Shown here: positions 19,301 to 27,061 of the stretch, piece by piece | How the letters are laid out: each line of letters begins with the position of its first letter | How positions within the stretch are numbered: position 1 is the first letter of the stretch | Assembly: GCF_022024055.1 (NCBI RefSeq) | Contig: NZ_CP091788.1 | Location: forward strand, 2,108,001-2,172,000 | Length of the DNA stretch: 64,000 nt | Reading direction: 5' to 3' | From: Prevotella sp. E2-28 | GTDB taxonomy: Bacteria; Bacteroidota; Bacteroidia; Bacteroidales; Bacteroidaceae | Notes under the pieces: generated by a model | The model's input: only the letters and a program-made list of their open reading frames with translations | Told to the model about the DNA's origin: nothing | The model's database searches: none | Translations under genes and position numbers: made by a program

Positions 19301-21186
19301 GCATCGCTGCCACCGAGTATTTCCGCGTAAACCCTCACCGTCTGAACTTAGGAGTCATCGGCCTCGACATGAAAGACCGCAACGGCAAGGAGATTTCGCT
19401 GAACGCCCTGTCGTATATCCGTCAGGAACTGAAGCTCTACGATGGTGTCATTGAGTCCTCATTCCGTGCCGACAACGAGCCCGTAGAAGTGACTACAGCA
19501 GCCCTGCAGGACAAGGATGCCATGATTTATCGCATCAAGACGGCTCTACTGAAAGACGGTCGCGCCAAGATTCGCATCCGTCTGCCCTATCCCACCGGCA
19601 AACACGCCGATGCCGCTGCCGACTTCACGAAGCCAGAGCGCCATCAGTCGCGCATTGTCCTCAGTGACGGTCATGCAGCTATCATCGAGCACACACTAGA
19701 CTCTACCCGCTATTACCTAAAGCTCAACTGGGCTGGTAAGGGTGAACTCGCACGAATGGCTGAGCACGACTATGCGCTGACCACGACTGATGACGTGCTG
19801 ACATTGAAGGCGGAGTATCTGGCCAACATTAACATCAAGAAAGACAAATACGCTAATTACATTCCTGAACCCGTCATCGTCTATGACCAAGAACTGAAGT
19901 CTGTTCTCAAGGCCTGGAACCGCTGGTGGAACGAGGGTGCTATCGTGGACTTCTCGGAATGTACCGACCCTCGTGCCAAGGAATTGGAGCGTCGTGTGGT
20001 GCTGTCGCAGTATCTCACGCAGGTGAACTGTGCCAACAACATGCCGCCTCAGGAGACAGGACTGACCTACAACTCATGGTTTGGTCGTCCGCATCTGGAG
20101 ATGACGTGGTGGCACATGGTGGACTTCTCGCTCTGGAACCGTCCGAAGGTACTGGAAAACGTGCTGAAATGGTATAACGCCACCGCCTATCCCGTAGCCA
20201 AGCAGATTGCCGAGCGTCAGGGGTTCAAGGGCATCCGCTGGATGAAGATGACCGACCCTTGGGCTGGCGAGGCTCCTTCAAACACGGGTTCGTTCCTGAT
20301 CTGGCAGCAGCCACATTATATATATATGGCTGAGGAGATGTATCGTGCCTATCCCAGTCAGGAGACGCTGATAAAGTATGGTAAGCAGGTAGAGGAAACG
20401 GCCGAATTCATGGCCGATTTCGTCAGTCGCGATGCCAAAAGCAAGAAATATTTCCTGCAGGGTGCTACGGCAATGCAGGAGAGCATGTCAAAGGACTTTT
20501 CCTATAATCACCCTTTCGAACTGGCGTATTGGCAGTACGGCCTCAGCGTGGCAAACCAATGGCGTGAGCGTCAGGGCATAGAGCGCAACAACCAATGGGA
20601 CGAGATTATCAAGCATCTCTCTACCCTGCCTGTTCAGAAAGGCATCTACACCGCCGGTCTGCCCAAGGGTAAGACCGACAACCTGACGAGTTTCGATCCC
20701 TTTGATGCGGTAGCCAGTGGTGCAAAACCCACCCTTGCCACCGAAACCTTCACAGAAAAATGTCGCAATGACCATCCTGCTGTGCTGGGTGCCTGCGGCA
20801 TGTTGCCAGCCTCTACCGTCAATCCGCTGTATTCACAGGAGACGATGAAAGCCACGCTCGATGACGTGATGCAGAACTGGAACTGGGCTACGACCTGGGG
20901 ATGGGACTACGGAATGGTGGCAATGACGGCAGCCCGCTTGGGTCAGCCCGAGACGGCGCTGAAAGCCCTCCTCATCGACACGCAGAAGAACACCTACCTG
21001 AAGAACGGACATAACTTTCAGACATCAGACCGTCTGCGTCTCTACCTGCCTGGCAACGGTGCCCTTCTCTCGGCTATCGCTATGATGTGTGCCGGATGGG
21101 ACGGAAGCGAAAAGTCCTTCAATCCCGGTTTCCCGCAGGACGGCACTTGGAATGTGCGTTGGGAGAACCTGCAACGTATGCAATAA
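16324..21186 (+). CDS. Secreted GH28-GH105 pectinase fusion with a third six-hairpin-like domain
   Basis: A protein of 1620 residues with signal peptide 1-21. Residues about 45-480 form a GH28 polygalacturonase-type beta-helix with all family motifs: NTGDD (Asp290/291), GHGG (His324) and RIK (357-359). Residues about 515-880 are a GH105-like unsaturated rhamnogalacturonyl hydrolase domain, with the YteR-type aspartate in QVWLDGIFMG (Asp615) and an ENRNMFWADKETGLSQHCWGRAQGW segment. Residues about 890-1620 look like an (alpha/alpha)6 six-hairpin glycosidase domain (PPQETGLTYNSWFGRPHLEMTWWH, FLIWQQPHYIYMAEEMYRAY) that I cannot assign. It could cut a galacturonan backbone and process the product. 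GC and codon use are higher than in the prophage. The pectate lyase gene follows after 28 bases. Confidence 0.85.
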   Translation: MKQKQLIITLLCLLMPALCMAIGWDEQKYKEIENSIQQPQIGKATVLITKSGAKPGNSAADNQKAIQKTIDKCSKKGGGRVIVPAGMTFQTGAIHLKSHVNLVIEEGAVLKFVFQPELYPIVETAWEGLDCYNLSPCIYAFQQTDIAITGKGTIDGGGSKQTWWPWCGAERFGWKPGMIAQKNEARPRLLKNGEDGVPMTDEKGNRTKERTFGQKDGLRPQLVNFTQCQRILIEDVTLLDSPFWVIHPLKSQDVIVRGVHINNDGPNGDGCDPESCDRVMIENCFFNTGDDCIAIKSGRNRDGRERAMPSQNIIIRNCEMKNGHGGVVIGSEISGGAKNIFAHDCVMDSPNLDRVLRIKTNSCRGGIIEDIFVKNITVGQCGESVLKINLDYEHNEICCRGNYPTVRNVLMENVTCQKSRYGVQIIGLEEDTFVNNITVRNCHFNGVQQGNTITGKTRNITFDKLYVNGGLSLTEMPYKHYSEWMTRSEMKRYPKSYLLDFSNRPKWSYVMGIELEGILDTYLRYGGQDIFDYCKLYTDTMINEKGEIRGYNILDYNLDNIRTGHFVTRMYQQQPEKKNLIAMQTLMKQLQNQPRTVVDKVYWHKAIYAYQVWLDGIFMGLPFRCLTAPITEKNAKAVTSIYDDAVDQLTITYNRTLDPKTGLNRHAYDENRNMFWADKETGLSQHCWGRAQGWYTMALIEVLDAVPADYQRRGELIELLQKDFDAILKWQDKKSGVWYQVMDSPSREGNYLESTCSAMFTYALLKAYRKGYVGTKYRDAGIKAYRGIINNFIKINDDETISLTNCCAVAGLGPGISTEVEAALKRINPKASVKENKRRDGSYNYYLSEQIRDNDAKGLGPFIWASLEMEQMGFTTDNVMKPISRQAVTGRNNPVITKADPLASLTVGNGHFATTVDVTGLQSFPFDYEAGVPLTAMSDWGWHSFPNTSLLKPSESEKEFDLGHGHKEVYAVEYKKKSVVSNSVADSASLARSIAATEYFRVNPHRLNLGVIGLDMKDRNGKEISLNALSYIRQELKLYDGVIESSFRADNEPVEVTTAALQDKDAMIYRIKTALLKDGRAKIRIRLPYPTGKHADAAADFTKPERHQSRIVLSDGHAAIIEHTLDSTRYYLKLNWAGKGELARMAEHDYALTTTDDVLTLKAEYLANINIKKDKYANYIPEPVIVYDQELKSVLKAWNRWWNEGAIVDFSECTDPRAKELERRVVLSQYLTQVNCANNMPPQETGLTYNSWFGRPHLEMTWWHMVDFSLWNRPKVLENVLKWYNATAYPVAKQIAERQGFKGIRWMKMTDPWAGEAPSNTGSFLIWQQPHYIYMAEEMYRAYPSQETLIKYGKQVEETAEFMADFVSRDAKSKKYFLQGATAMQESMSKDFSYNHPFELAYWQYGLSVANQWRERQGIERNNQWDEIIKHLSTLPVQKGIYTAGLPKGKTDNLTSFDPFDAVASGAKPTLATETFTEKCRNDHPAVLGACGMLPASTVNPLYSQETMKATLDDVMQNWNWATTWGWDYGMVAMTAARLGQPETALKALLIDTQKNTYLKNGHNFQTSDRLRLYLPGNGALLSAIAMMCAGWDGSEKSFNPGFPQDGTWNVRWENLQRMQ

Positions 21187-21214
21187 CCACAAACTATAAA
21201 CAAACAACTACAAA

Positions 21215-22906
21215 ATGAAGAAACAAATCATTACAGCAGTCATCCTTGCTACTGCATCACTCACAACATCGGCGCAGGCTCCAGCCTTCCCCGGTGCTGA
21301 AGGTCACGGACGCTATGCTACTGGCGGACGTGGCGGTACCGTTGTTCATGTAACCAACCTCAACGACTCTGGAACGGGTTCTTTGCGCTCTGCCGTGAGT
21401 TCCAAGAACCGCATCGTGGTATTCGATGTAGCAGGCCAGATAGACCTCAAGTCAGACCTTGTCATCAAAGACAATGTCACCATTGCCGGACAGACGGCTC
21501 CCTACCCAGGCATCACGTTGCGTTATTATACGGTACGCCCCGGTGCCAACAATATCATCCGTTTCATCCGTATTCGTCGCGGCGAGGAGAAGGATGTCAA
21601 CGAGGGGGCTGATGCATTGTGGCAGCGAGAGAAGACCCTTATGATGCTCGACCACTGTTCTTTCTCATGGAGTATCGATGAGGTAGCTTCGTTCTATGAC
21701 AACAACAATTTTACGATGCAGTGGTGTACCATTGGCGAGAGTCTTAACAATGCAGGGCACGGTAAAGGCGCTCACGGCTATGGTGGTATCTGGGGCGGAA
21801 AACTGGCTTCGTTTCATCACAACATGATTCTGCACGTTAACAACCGTTCTCCACGATTCAATGGTGCACGTTATAACTGGAACGGCTATACCAGTAACAA
21901 GCTCTACAGCACTTACAACTGGCAAAACACGTTGCAAGCTGAAAATGTAGATTTCCGCAACTGCGTCATCTATAACGCAGATGGTTGTTACGGCGGTCCT
22001 GGCGGTGGGCAGATAAATATGGTGAACAACTACTACAAGAGTGGACCTGCCGCCAATGTGACCCACCTCACGCAAGTCACTATTGCTGCCGATGGTAATG
22101 CGGGCAACGACCAAACCTTCTGGGGACTATGTAGTCGCTACTTCGTAGATGGCAACCTCATTGACGAGAATCCTGCGGGGTGGGAAAAGTTCATCTACGA
22201 CAACGGCACGATGACAAAAGATGGTGATCACTATATCCCCGACCCTAATCACTACTACGGCAACAATGTTAACTACCTAACCAGCGGCGGTACTGACTAT
22301 GTGCGTATCCGCATGGACGAACCGGCACCTATTGGCGACGTAACCACTCACAGCGCTACAGACGCCTACGAGAGAGTGTTGGCGTATGCAGGTGCCTCGC
22401 TTTATCGCGACCAGGTAGACGAACGTTATGTTGAGGAAACGAAAACAGGCACCGCCCTGTATAAGGGCTCTGTCACGAATAAATACGGACGTATTGACCG
22501 CGTGGCAGATCAAGGGGAATACGTACTGGAATCAGCAAAGCGTCCTTCCGGATTCGATACAGACCAGGATGGTATGCCTGATGAATGGGAACTTGCCAAC
22601 GGACTGAACCCCAATAGTGCCGCCGACGGAAAGACCTATACACTGGACAGCGAGAAAAGATGGTACACCAATCTGGAAGTCTATATGAACTCGCTCGTTG
22701 AGAACATTATGAAAGCAGGTAATTCGAATGCCCAAACGGGTATTGATGAATACTACCCACAATATATGAGCACCAACGGAATCCATACCGTTTCAACATC
22801 TAATCCAAGTATCGATGACGCCTACTACGACTTGCAAGGTCTTCGGGTAGATACACTCAAGAAAGGTATCTATATCAGAAACGGACACAAAATCATCGTA
22901 CAATAA
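21215..22906 (+). CDS. Pectate lyase, PL1-like, secreted
   Basis: 563 residues with a signal peptide (to TTSAQA). FPGAEGHGRYATGGRGG starts a right-handed beta-helix typical of PL1 pectate lyases. Successive strands carry RYYTVRPG, FIRIRRG, DHCSFSWSIDE and HHNMILHVNNRSPR. It should cleave polygalacturonate by beta-elimination outside the cell, giving the unsaturated ends that a GH105 enzyme removes, which fits the upstream fusion. A DTDQDGMPDEWE segment suggests calcium binding. The last residues, YYDLQGLRV..LKKGIYIRNGHKIIV, are the same kind of C-terminal tail as in the hydrolase at 2042-5776. Confidence 0.88.
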   Translation: MKKQIITAVILATASLTTSAQAPAFPGAEGHGRYATGGRGGTVVHVTNLNDSGTGSLRSAVSSKNRIVVFDVAGQIDLKSDLVIKDNVTIAGQTAPYPGITLRYYTVRPGANNIIRFIRIRRGEEKDVNEGADALWQREKTLMMLDHCSFSWSIDEVASFYDNNNFTMQWCTIGESLNNAGHGKGAHGYGGIWGGKLASFHHNMILHVNNRSPRFNGARYNWNGYTSNKLYSTYNWQNTLQAENVDFRNCVIYNADGCYGGPGGGQINMVNNYYKSGPAANVTHLTQVTIAADGNAGNDQTFWGLCSRYFVDGNLIDENPAGWEKFIYDNGTMTKDGDHYIPDPNHYYGNNVNYLTSGGTDYVRIRMDEPAPIGDVTTHSATDAYERVLAYAGASLYRDQVDERYVEETKTGTALYKGSVTNKYGRIDRVADQGEYVLESAKRPSGFDTDQDGMPDEWELANGLNPNSAADGKTYTLDSEKRWYTNLEVYMNSLVENIMKAGNSNAQTGIDEYYPQYMSTNGIHTVSTSNPSIDDAYYDLQGLRVDTLKKGIYIRNGHKIIVQ

Positions 22907-22918
22907 GAAAAAAGAAAA

Positions 22919-22950
22919 GCGACGGGAGAATCAATTCTCGTCGCTTTTTT
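22919..22950 (+). terminator. Terminator of the pectin operon
   Basis: GCGAC-(GG)-GAGAA pairs with TTCTC-GTCGC (ten pairs with a two-base bulge), followed by six T. The hairpin overlaps the last codons of the convergent channel gene. Confidence 0.8.
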
Positions 22951-23563
22951 CTTCACCTTTTAATATTGGTAATGAAATATGATAACGCACAGCTAAGAAA
23001 CGTATCAGGCACGTCACCACGAAACTTACCACAGCCGTAATTCCTACAGGTACGCCTAACTCTATGCCTCCCCAATAAGCCAATCCGCCAACGACACAAG
23101 CCATAGCATAAATCTCCTTATGGAAAATGACGGGCTCGTTGTTCAGCAGTACGTCACGAATCACCCCGCCGGCAGCACCCGTGATACAGCCCATGATGAT
23201 TGCCACCCAGAAAGCCTGTCCGGCATCAAGGCTTCGCTGGATACCAGCTATGGTAAAGAGGGCAAGACCAAAGGTGTCAAAAACGAACCACGCATTCTTC
23301 AACGGTTCCATCCATTTGCTCATAAAAGCCACCGTGAGCAGCGCCACCGCCGTACATATCATATAAATAGGTGTTGTCATCCAGAAGATAGGCACGTCGA
23401 GTATCACATCACGTATCGTACCACCGCCAATAGCTACGGCAATGCCACACACATAACCGCCAAACCAGTCGAAATGCTTGGCTGCTGCATGACGGATTCC
23501 TGAGACTGCAAAGGCAAATGTACCCAGTAATTCTATGATTTTTATGATGATATCCTGATTCAT
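22931..23563 (-). CDS. TRIC-type (UPF0126) trimeric cation channel family protein
   Basis: 210 residues, seven predicted membrane helices formed by two repeats of the family unit. Each repeat has the glycine-rich GGGTIRD / GGVIRD signature. Bacterial members (YadS/YicG type) are thought to be monovalent cation channels of the inner membrane, similar to TRIC channels. Normal length. Its 3' end lies inside the terminator hairpin of the pectin operon. On the minus strand TACCTTTG (plus 23581-23588) just upstream of the ATG is a probable -7 element, so the mRNA would have very little leader. Confidence 0.85.
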   Translation of the reverse strand: MNQDIIIKIIELLGTFAFAVSGIRHAAAKHFDWFGGYVCGIAVAIGGGTIRDVILDVPIFWMTTPIYMICTAVALLTVAFMSKWMEPLKNAWFVFDTFGLALFTIAGIQRSLDAGQAFWVAIIMGCITGAAGGVIRDVLLNNEPVIFHKEIYAMACVVGGLAYWGGIELGVPVGITAVVSFVVTCLIRFLAVRYHISLPILKGEEKSDEN

Positions 23564-23630
23564 AACGCAAAATTTGCGTGCAAAGGTACAATTTTTTTCG
23601 TTTTTTTATACGCGTTTTTATATTTTTTAT

Positions 23631-23638
23631 TATATTTG
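23631..23638 (+). promoter_or_regulatory. -7 element for the sensor kinase gene
   Basis: TATATTTG matches the Bacteroidota -7 consensus 37 bases before the chosen ATG. The -33 position is only a T-run, so strength is unclear. Confidence 0.5.
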
Positions 23639-23675
23639 CAACCGAAAATCATCATTAGCCTTTACCGAATTCTAC

Positions 23676-25337
23676 ATGAAACAAGGCATAAAACATATCA
23701 GAAGTTGCTTCCTGGCATTATTTGTCGGGCTTTTATTCGTGTCATGTGATAGCAACGACGACAATACGATGCAGCCTTCGGAACTGGCCACCCAGTTGGG
23801 GTTCAACCGTGAAAATCCTCTGATTTTTGGTATCGACCACGACTATGCCCCATTGGAATACGTTGACGATAGAGGCACACCTCAAGGATATGACGTAGAG
23901 TTCACCCGCATCCTGATGCATCGTTTGGGTATTCCGTTTACTTTTCACCCTAATTCATGGAAGAATCTTGCGCCCGACGTGCTTCACGGCAACGTTGATC
24001 TGGGAATGATGATTTATTCGCCCTACCGAAAGGACAGCACAAACTATTCGCGTGCCGTGTTCCGCCTCTACTATCAGGTGGTCTATCCCAAGGTTAGCGA
24101 CGACGAGCGCTTCGACTTCCGTAATTTGGAAGGAAAACGCATTGCCTATATGAACTCACGTCCTGTTGGTGAGATGCTCGCTAGCGAGAATGCCAAGAAA
24201 TTTAGTGTGACCAACCTTGAAGAGGCAATGTTTGACCTTGTAGAGGGCAAGTACGATGCCGTTATCTGCTACCGCTATCAGGCTCGCTACCTCATTGATC
24301 ATCACCATTTCAAGAATCTTCTTACCGATGATATCTCCCTGCCCCCACGCGAATACTGCTACGTGGGTTCTAACAAAGAGCTCATCAATGCCATTGACCA
24401 CGAGCTGCTCAAGATGGAGACTGAGGGCGTGACTGATGATGTTTATACCATTAAGTCAACATTTAATGGTATTCGCATCCCCACGTGGGTTTGGTATCTG
24501 CTTGGAGGAATTACCATTCTCTCACTCCTCATAATCAACATCATCTACCGTATTTCCCGTAAACGTCTGGCTCAGGCTAATGCTGTGCTCGAGAAAGGCA
24601 ATTTGGAACTTAAACAACGCAACGAGGAACTCGTTATCGCTCGCGAACGAGCTTTGGAGTCTGACCGCATGAAGACAGCCTTTATCCGAAACATGACCCA
24701 TCAGATACGCACGCCGCTAAATATCGTCACAGGGTTTGCACAGGTCATCAACGACGACTACGAGACGCTCTCACGCGACGACATGAAAATGATGGTAAGC
24801 CAAATGATGAAGAACACCGACGCCATCACCGCTATTGTCAACAAACTGATTTCGCTTTCCATTATTCAGAGTCGTTACAAACTGACAAAGGACGATTGTA
24901 TGACCTGCAATCAATTATGCCAGGAAGTTTCGCTTGCGCTGCGACTCTCGCATCCCGATGAGGTGGCATTCAAGATAGAGTCTTACGTGCCTGATGACCT
25001 CTATATTCAAACAAACAAAAGTAGTCTTCTAAACATCATTGGCGAACTACTTCACAATGCCGATCAGTTCACCGAAAAAGGCAGCATCACCTTGAGTTGC
25101 TATCAACCCAACGACACAAATGTTTGCTTCTGCGTCACCGATACAGGAAAGGGTATTCCCGCACAAGACAGACAGAACATCTTCAACCAGTTCTTCAAGT
25201 TGGATGAATTCTCAGAAGGTCTTGGTTTAGGCCTCACGCTCTGCAAGATAGCCACAAATCAATTGGGAGGCGATATCCAGATTGACAATAACTATAATAA
25301 CGGTACGCGCGTTATTGTCACCCTGCCTTTGAATTAA
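23676..25337 (+). CDS. Hybrid sensor: solute-binding domain plus histidine kinase
   Basis: 553 residues, starting at the ATG that gives a lipoprotein-like signal (FVGLLFVSC, Cys near 24). Residues about 40-260 resemble a family 3 periplasmic solute-binding domain (FGIDHDYAPLEYVDDRGTPQGYDVEFTRIL). A single membrane helix (about 270-292) and a coiled coil follow. The HisKA helix carries the phosphorylated His342 in RNMTHQIRTPLN, and the ATPase domain has ELLHNA (N box), DTGKGIP and EGLGLGLTLC. No receiver domain is present and no response regulator is adjacent, so the partner is elsewhere. The ligand is unknown; an amino acid or similar small molecule is the family expectation. Confidence 0.85.
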   Translation: MKQGIKHIRSCFLALFVGLLFVSCDSNDDNTMQPSELATQLGFNRENPLIFGIDHDYAPLEYVDDRGTPQGYDVEFTRILMHRLGIPFTFHPNSWKNLAPDVLHGNVDLGMMIYSPYRKDSTNYSRAVFRLYYQVVYPKVSDDERFDFRNLEGKRIAYMNSRPVGEMLASENAKKFSVTNLEEAMFDLVEGKYDAVICYRYQARYLIDHHHFKNLLTDDISLPPREYCYVGSNKELINAIDHELLKMETEGVTDDVYTIKSTFNGIRIPTWVWYLLGGITILSLLIINIIYRISRKRLAQANAVLEKGNLELKQRNEELVIARERALESDRMKTAFIRNMTHQIRTPLNIVTGFAQVINDDYETLSRDDMKMMVSQMMKNTDAITAIVNKLISLSIIQSRYKLTKDDCMTCNQLCQEVSLALRLSHPDEVAFKIESYVPDDLYIQTNKSSLLNIIGELLHNADQFTEKGSITLSCYQPNDTNVCFCVTDTGKGIPAQDRQNIFNQFFKLDEFSEGLGLGLTLCKIATNQLGGDIQIDNNYNNGTRVIVTLPLN

Positions 25338-25345
25338 GTAATAAG

Positions 25346-26617
25346 CTATTCCTCAAAACGTTTTCCCCAGTAGTTCACCATCCGCTGATACAGCTTTTCT
25401 TCAGCGGGGTTGTGCTGTCCGTGCCACAGACGTTTGTCTGTCAACGCATCGGGCATATATTGCTGAGGGGTGAAATGTCCTGGGTAATCGTGCGGATATT
25501 TATAACCGTCATGATAGCCAAGCTCCTTCATCAGCTGAGTTGGCGCATTACGGATGGGCAGCGGCACAGGCTGATTACCAGTCTCGCGCACCAAGGCCAA
25601 AGCGGCATCAATACCCAGGTAAGCCGAGTTGCTCTTAGGCGATGTAGCCAGATATACAGCGCATTCTGCCAGCGCAATACGCGCTTCCGGCCAACCTATT
25701 TTCATGACCGTATCAAAAGCAGCATTAGCTAACAGCAGTGCGTTGGGATTAGCCAATCCAATATCTTCCGATGCTGAGATAACCAAGCGGCGGGCTATGA
25801 ATTGCGGGTCCTCACCACCTTCAATCATGCGCGCCATCCAATAGAGGGCTGCATCTGGATCACTGCCACGTATGCTCTTGATGAAGGCCGATATAATATC
25901 GTAGTGCATCTCGCCATCCTTGTCGTAAGCCAATGGATTTTGTTGTAATCGAGCAACAACCAGTTCATCAGTTATAGTTACATCTCCACTTTCGGATTCA
26001 ACAACCAACTCTAATATATTCAATAACTTACGAGCATCGCCTCCACTATAGCGAAGTAGCGCATCAGTCTCTTTCAGTTCTATCTTGCGCTCTTTTAATA
26101 TCAGGTCTTTCGTGATGGCACGTTCAAGAAGTTTTAGCAAGTCATCTTTCTCTAATGACTTCAAAACATAGAGCTGGCATCGCGACAGCAAAGGACGTAT
26201 AACTTCAAAAGAAGGGTTCTCTGTCGTAGCACCTATCAGAGTCACGATACCACGCTCCACAGCACCCAACAATGAGTCTTGCTGAGACTTCGAAAAACGA
26301 TGAATCTCATCAATAAACAAGATTGGAGAAGCTTCATTAAAGAAACGACCTTTCTGAGCCTTCTCTATCACATCCCTCACATCCTTTACACCACTGGTTA
26401 CGGCAGAAAGGGTGTAGAAGGGCGTTTCCAACTTATTGGCAATAATCTGCGCCAGTGTGGTCTTTCCAACTCCCGGAGGTCCCCACAGGATAAACGACGA
26501 GATGCGCCCCGAATCAATCATTCTTCGAAGCACAGCACCTTCGCCAACCAAATGCTGCTGACCAATATAATCATCCAGCGTGCGCGGTCTCAGTCTTTCT
26601 GCTAACGGTTCTGCCAT
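25346..26617 (-). CDS. rarA: Replication-associated recombination protein A (MgsA/RarA), AAA ATPase
   Basis: A 423-residue clamp-loader-like AAA+ ATPase acting at stalled replication forks. MAEPLAERLRPRTLDDYIGQ is the usual N-terminus. Walker A is GPPGVGKT (46-53), Walker B is LFIDEIHRF, and sensor and arginine-finger regions follow (GATTENPSFEV, LLSRCQ). The C-terminal tetramerisation region with YKYPHDYPGHFTPQQYMPD is intact. I rejected an upstream start 26 codons earlier because it would lie before the promoter. It is convergent with the sensor kinase gene. Confidence 0.94.
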   Translation of the reverse strand: MAEPLAERLRPRTLDDYIGQQHLVGEGAVLRRMIDSGRISSFILWGPPGVGKTTLAQIIANKLETPFYTLSAVTSGVKDVRDVIEKAQKGRFFNEASPILFIDEIHRFSKSQQDSLLGAVERGIVTLIGATTENPSFEVIRPLLSRCQLYVLKSLEKDDLLKLLERAITKDLILKERKIELKETDALLRYSGGDARKLLNILELVVESESGDVTITDELVVARLQQNPLAYDKDGEMHYDIISAFIKSIRGSDPDAALYWMARMIEGGEDPQFIARRLVISASEDIGLANPNALLLANAAFDTVMKIGWPEARIALAECAVYLATSPKSNSAYLGIDAALALVRETGNQPVPLPIRNAPTQLMKELGYHDGYKYPHDYPGHFTPQQYMPDALTDKRLWHGQHNPAEEKLYQRMVNYWGKRFEE

Positions 26618-26626
26618 AATTGAGTG

Positions 26627-26658
26627 CAAAGGTAATAAAAAGGGGGGAGAAACGCAAA
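26627..26658 (-). promoter_or_regulatory. rarA promoter
   Basis: Minus-strand TTTG (26655-26658), 20 bases, TACCTTTG (26627-26634). Transcription should start only a few bases before the ATG, giving a nearly leaderless mRNA. Confidence 0.7.
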
Positions 26659-26710
26659 GGAAAACTGTTTTTCTTTTACATAAAAAACACACCATGTCAG
26701 TTTGTAAGCT

Positions 26711-26753
26711 ACAAATAGCCCATTTACGGGTTACAAATAGGCCACTTATGGGT
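26711..26753 (+). repeat. Two direct 21-base repeats upstream of rpsA
   Basis: ACAAATAG(C/G)CCA(T/C)TTA(C/T)GGGT occurs at 26711-26731 and again at 26733-26753. The surrounding region, about 26.66-26.90 kb, has no gene. Function unknown. Confidence 0.55.
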
Positions 26754-26902
26754 ATTAACTTGGCTAGTTATTCCGCTAGAATGATTTATGTTTTGCAGTT
26801 CCACAAAGGGGATAACAGACAACTAAAAGCACTTACAGGTTAAAAAAACTTAAATAACAATTCAAGTAGGAACGCAAAGTGCTCATTCTCAATTATTTTG
26901 AG

Positions 26903-27048
26903 TACCTTTGCAGCCGCTTTATCCCCACACTGGGGAAATAGGTGCCGGAACAGGCGCTGACACCTATCGATTATTAACTAATTAAAATGTCTGAGAAACG
27001 TCTGTTCAGACAAAAAAAAATGCCCACTAAAGGGCGCAAGAAAATTTT
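26903..27048 (+). promoter_or_regulatory. rpsA promoter and structured leader
   Basis: TACCTTTG at 26903-26910 is a -7 element. The roughly 130-base leader holds three inverted repeats: TCCCC-ACACT-GGGGA, ATAGGTG...CACCTAT, and GTCTGA...TCAGAC, followed by an A-run before the rpsA start. A long folded leader in front of the S1 gene suggests autogenous control of translation, as known for ribosomal protein S1 in other bacteria; this is inference. Confidence 0.55.
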
Positions 27049-27061
27049 ATGTCAGAATTAA
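26987..27061 (+). CDS. Possible basic upstream peptide overlapping rpsA start
   Basis: A 24-codon frame (starting MSEKRLFRQKK) whose stop lies 13 bases inside rpsA in another frame. It starts after an AT-rich stretch typical of Bacteroidota translation starts and has ten Lys/Arg residues. It might couple or gate rpsA translation. The poly-A tract makes a chance Lys-rich frame quite possible, so the call is weak. Confidence 0.3.
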   Translation: MSEKRLFRQKKMPTKGRKKILCQN

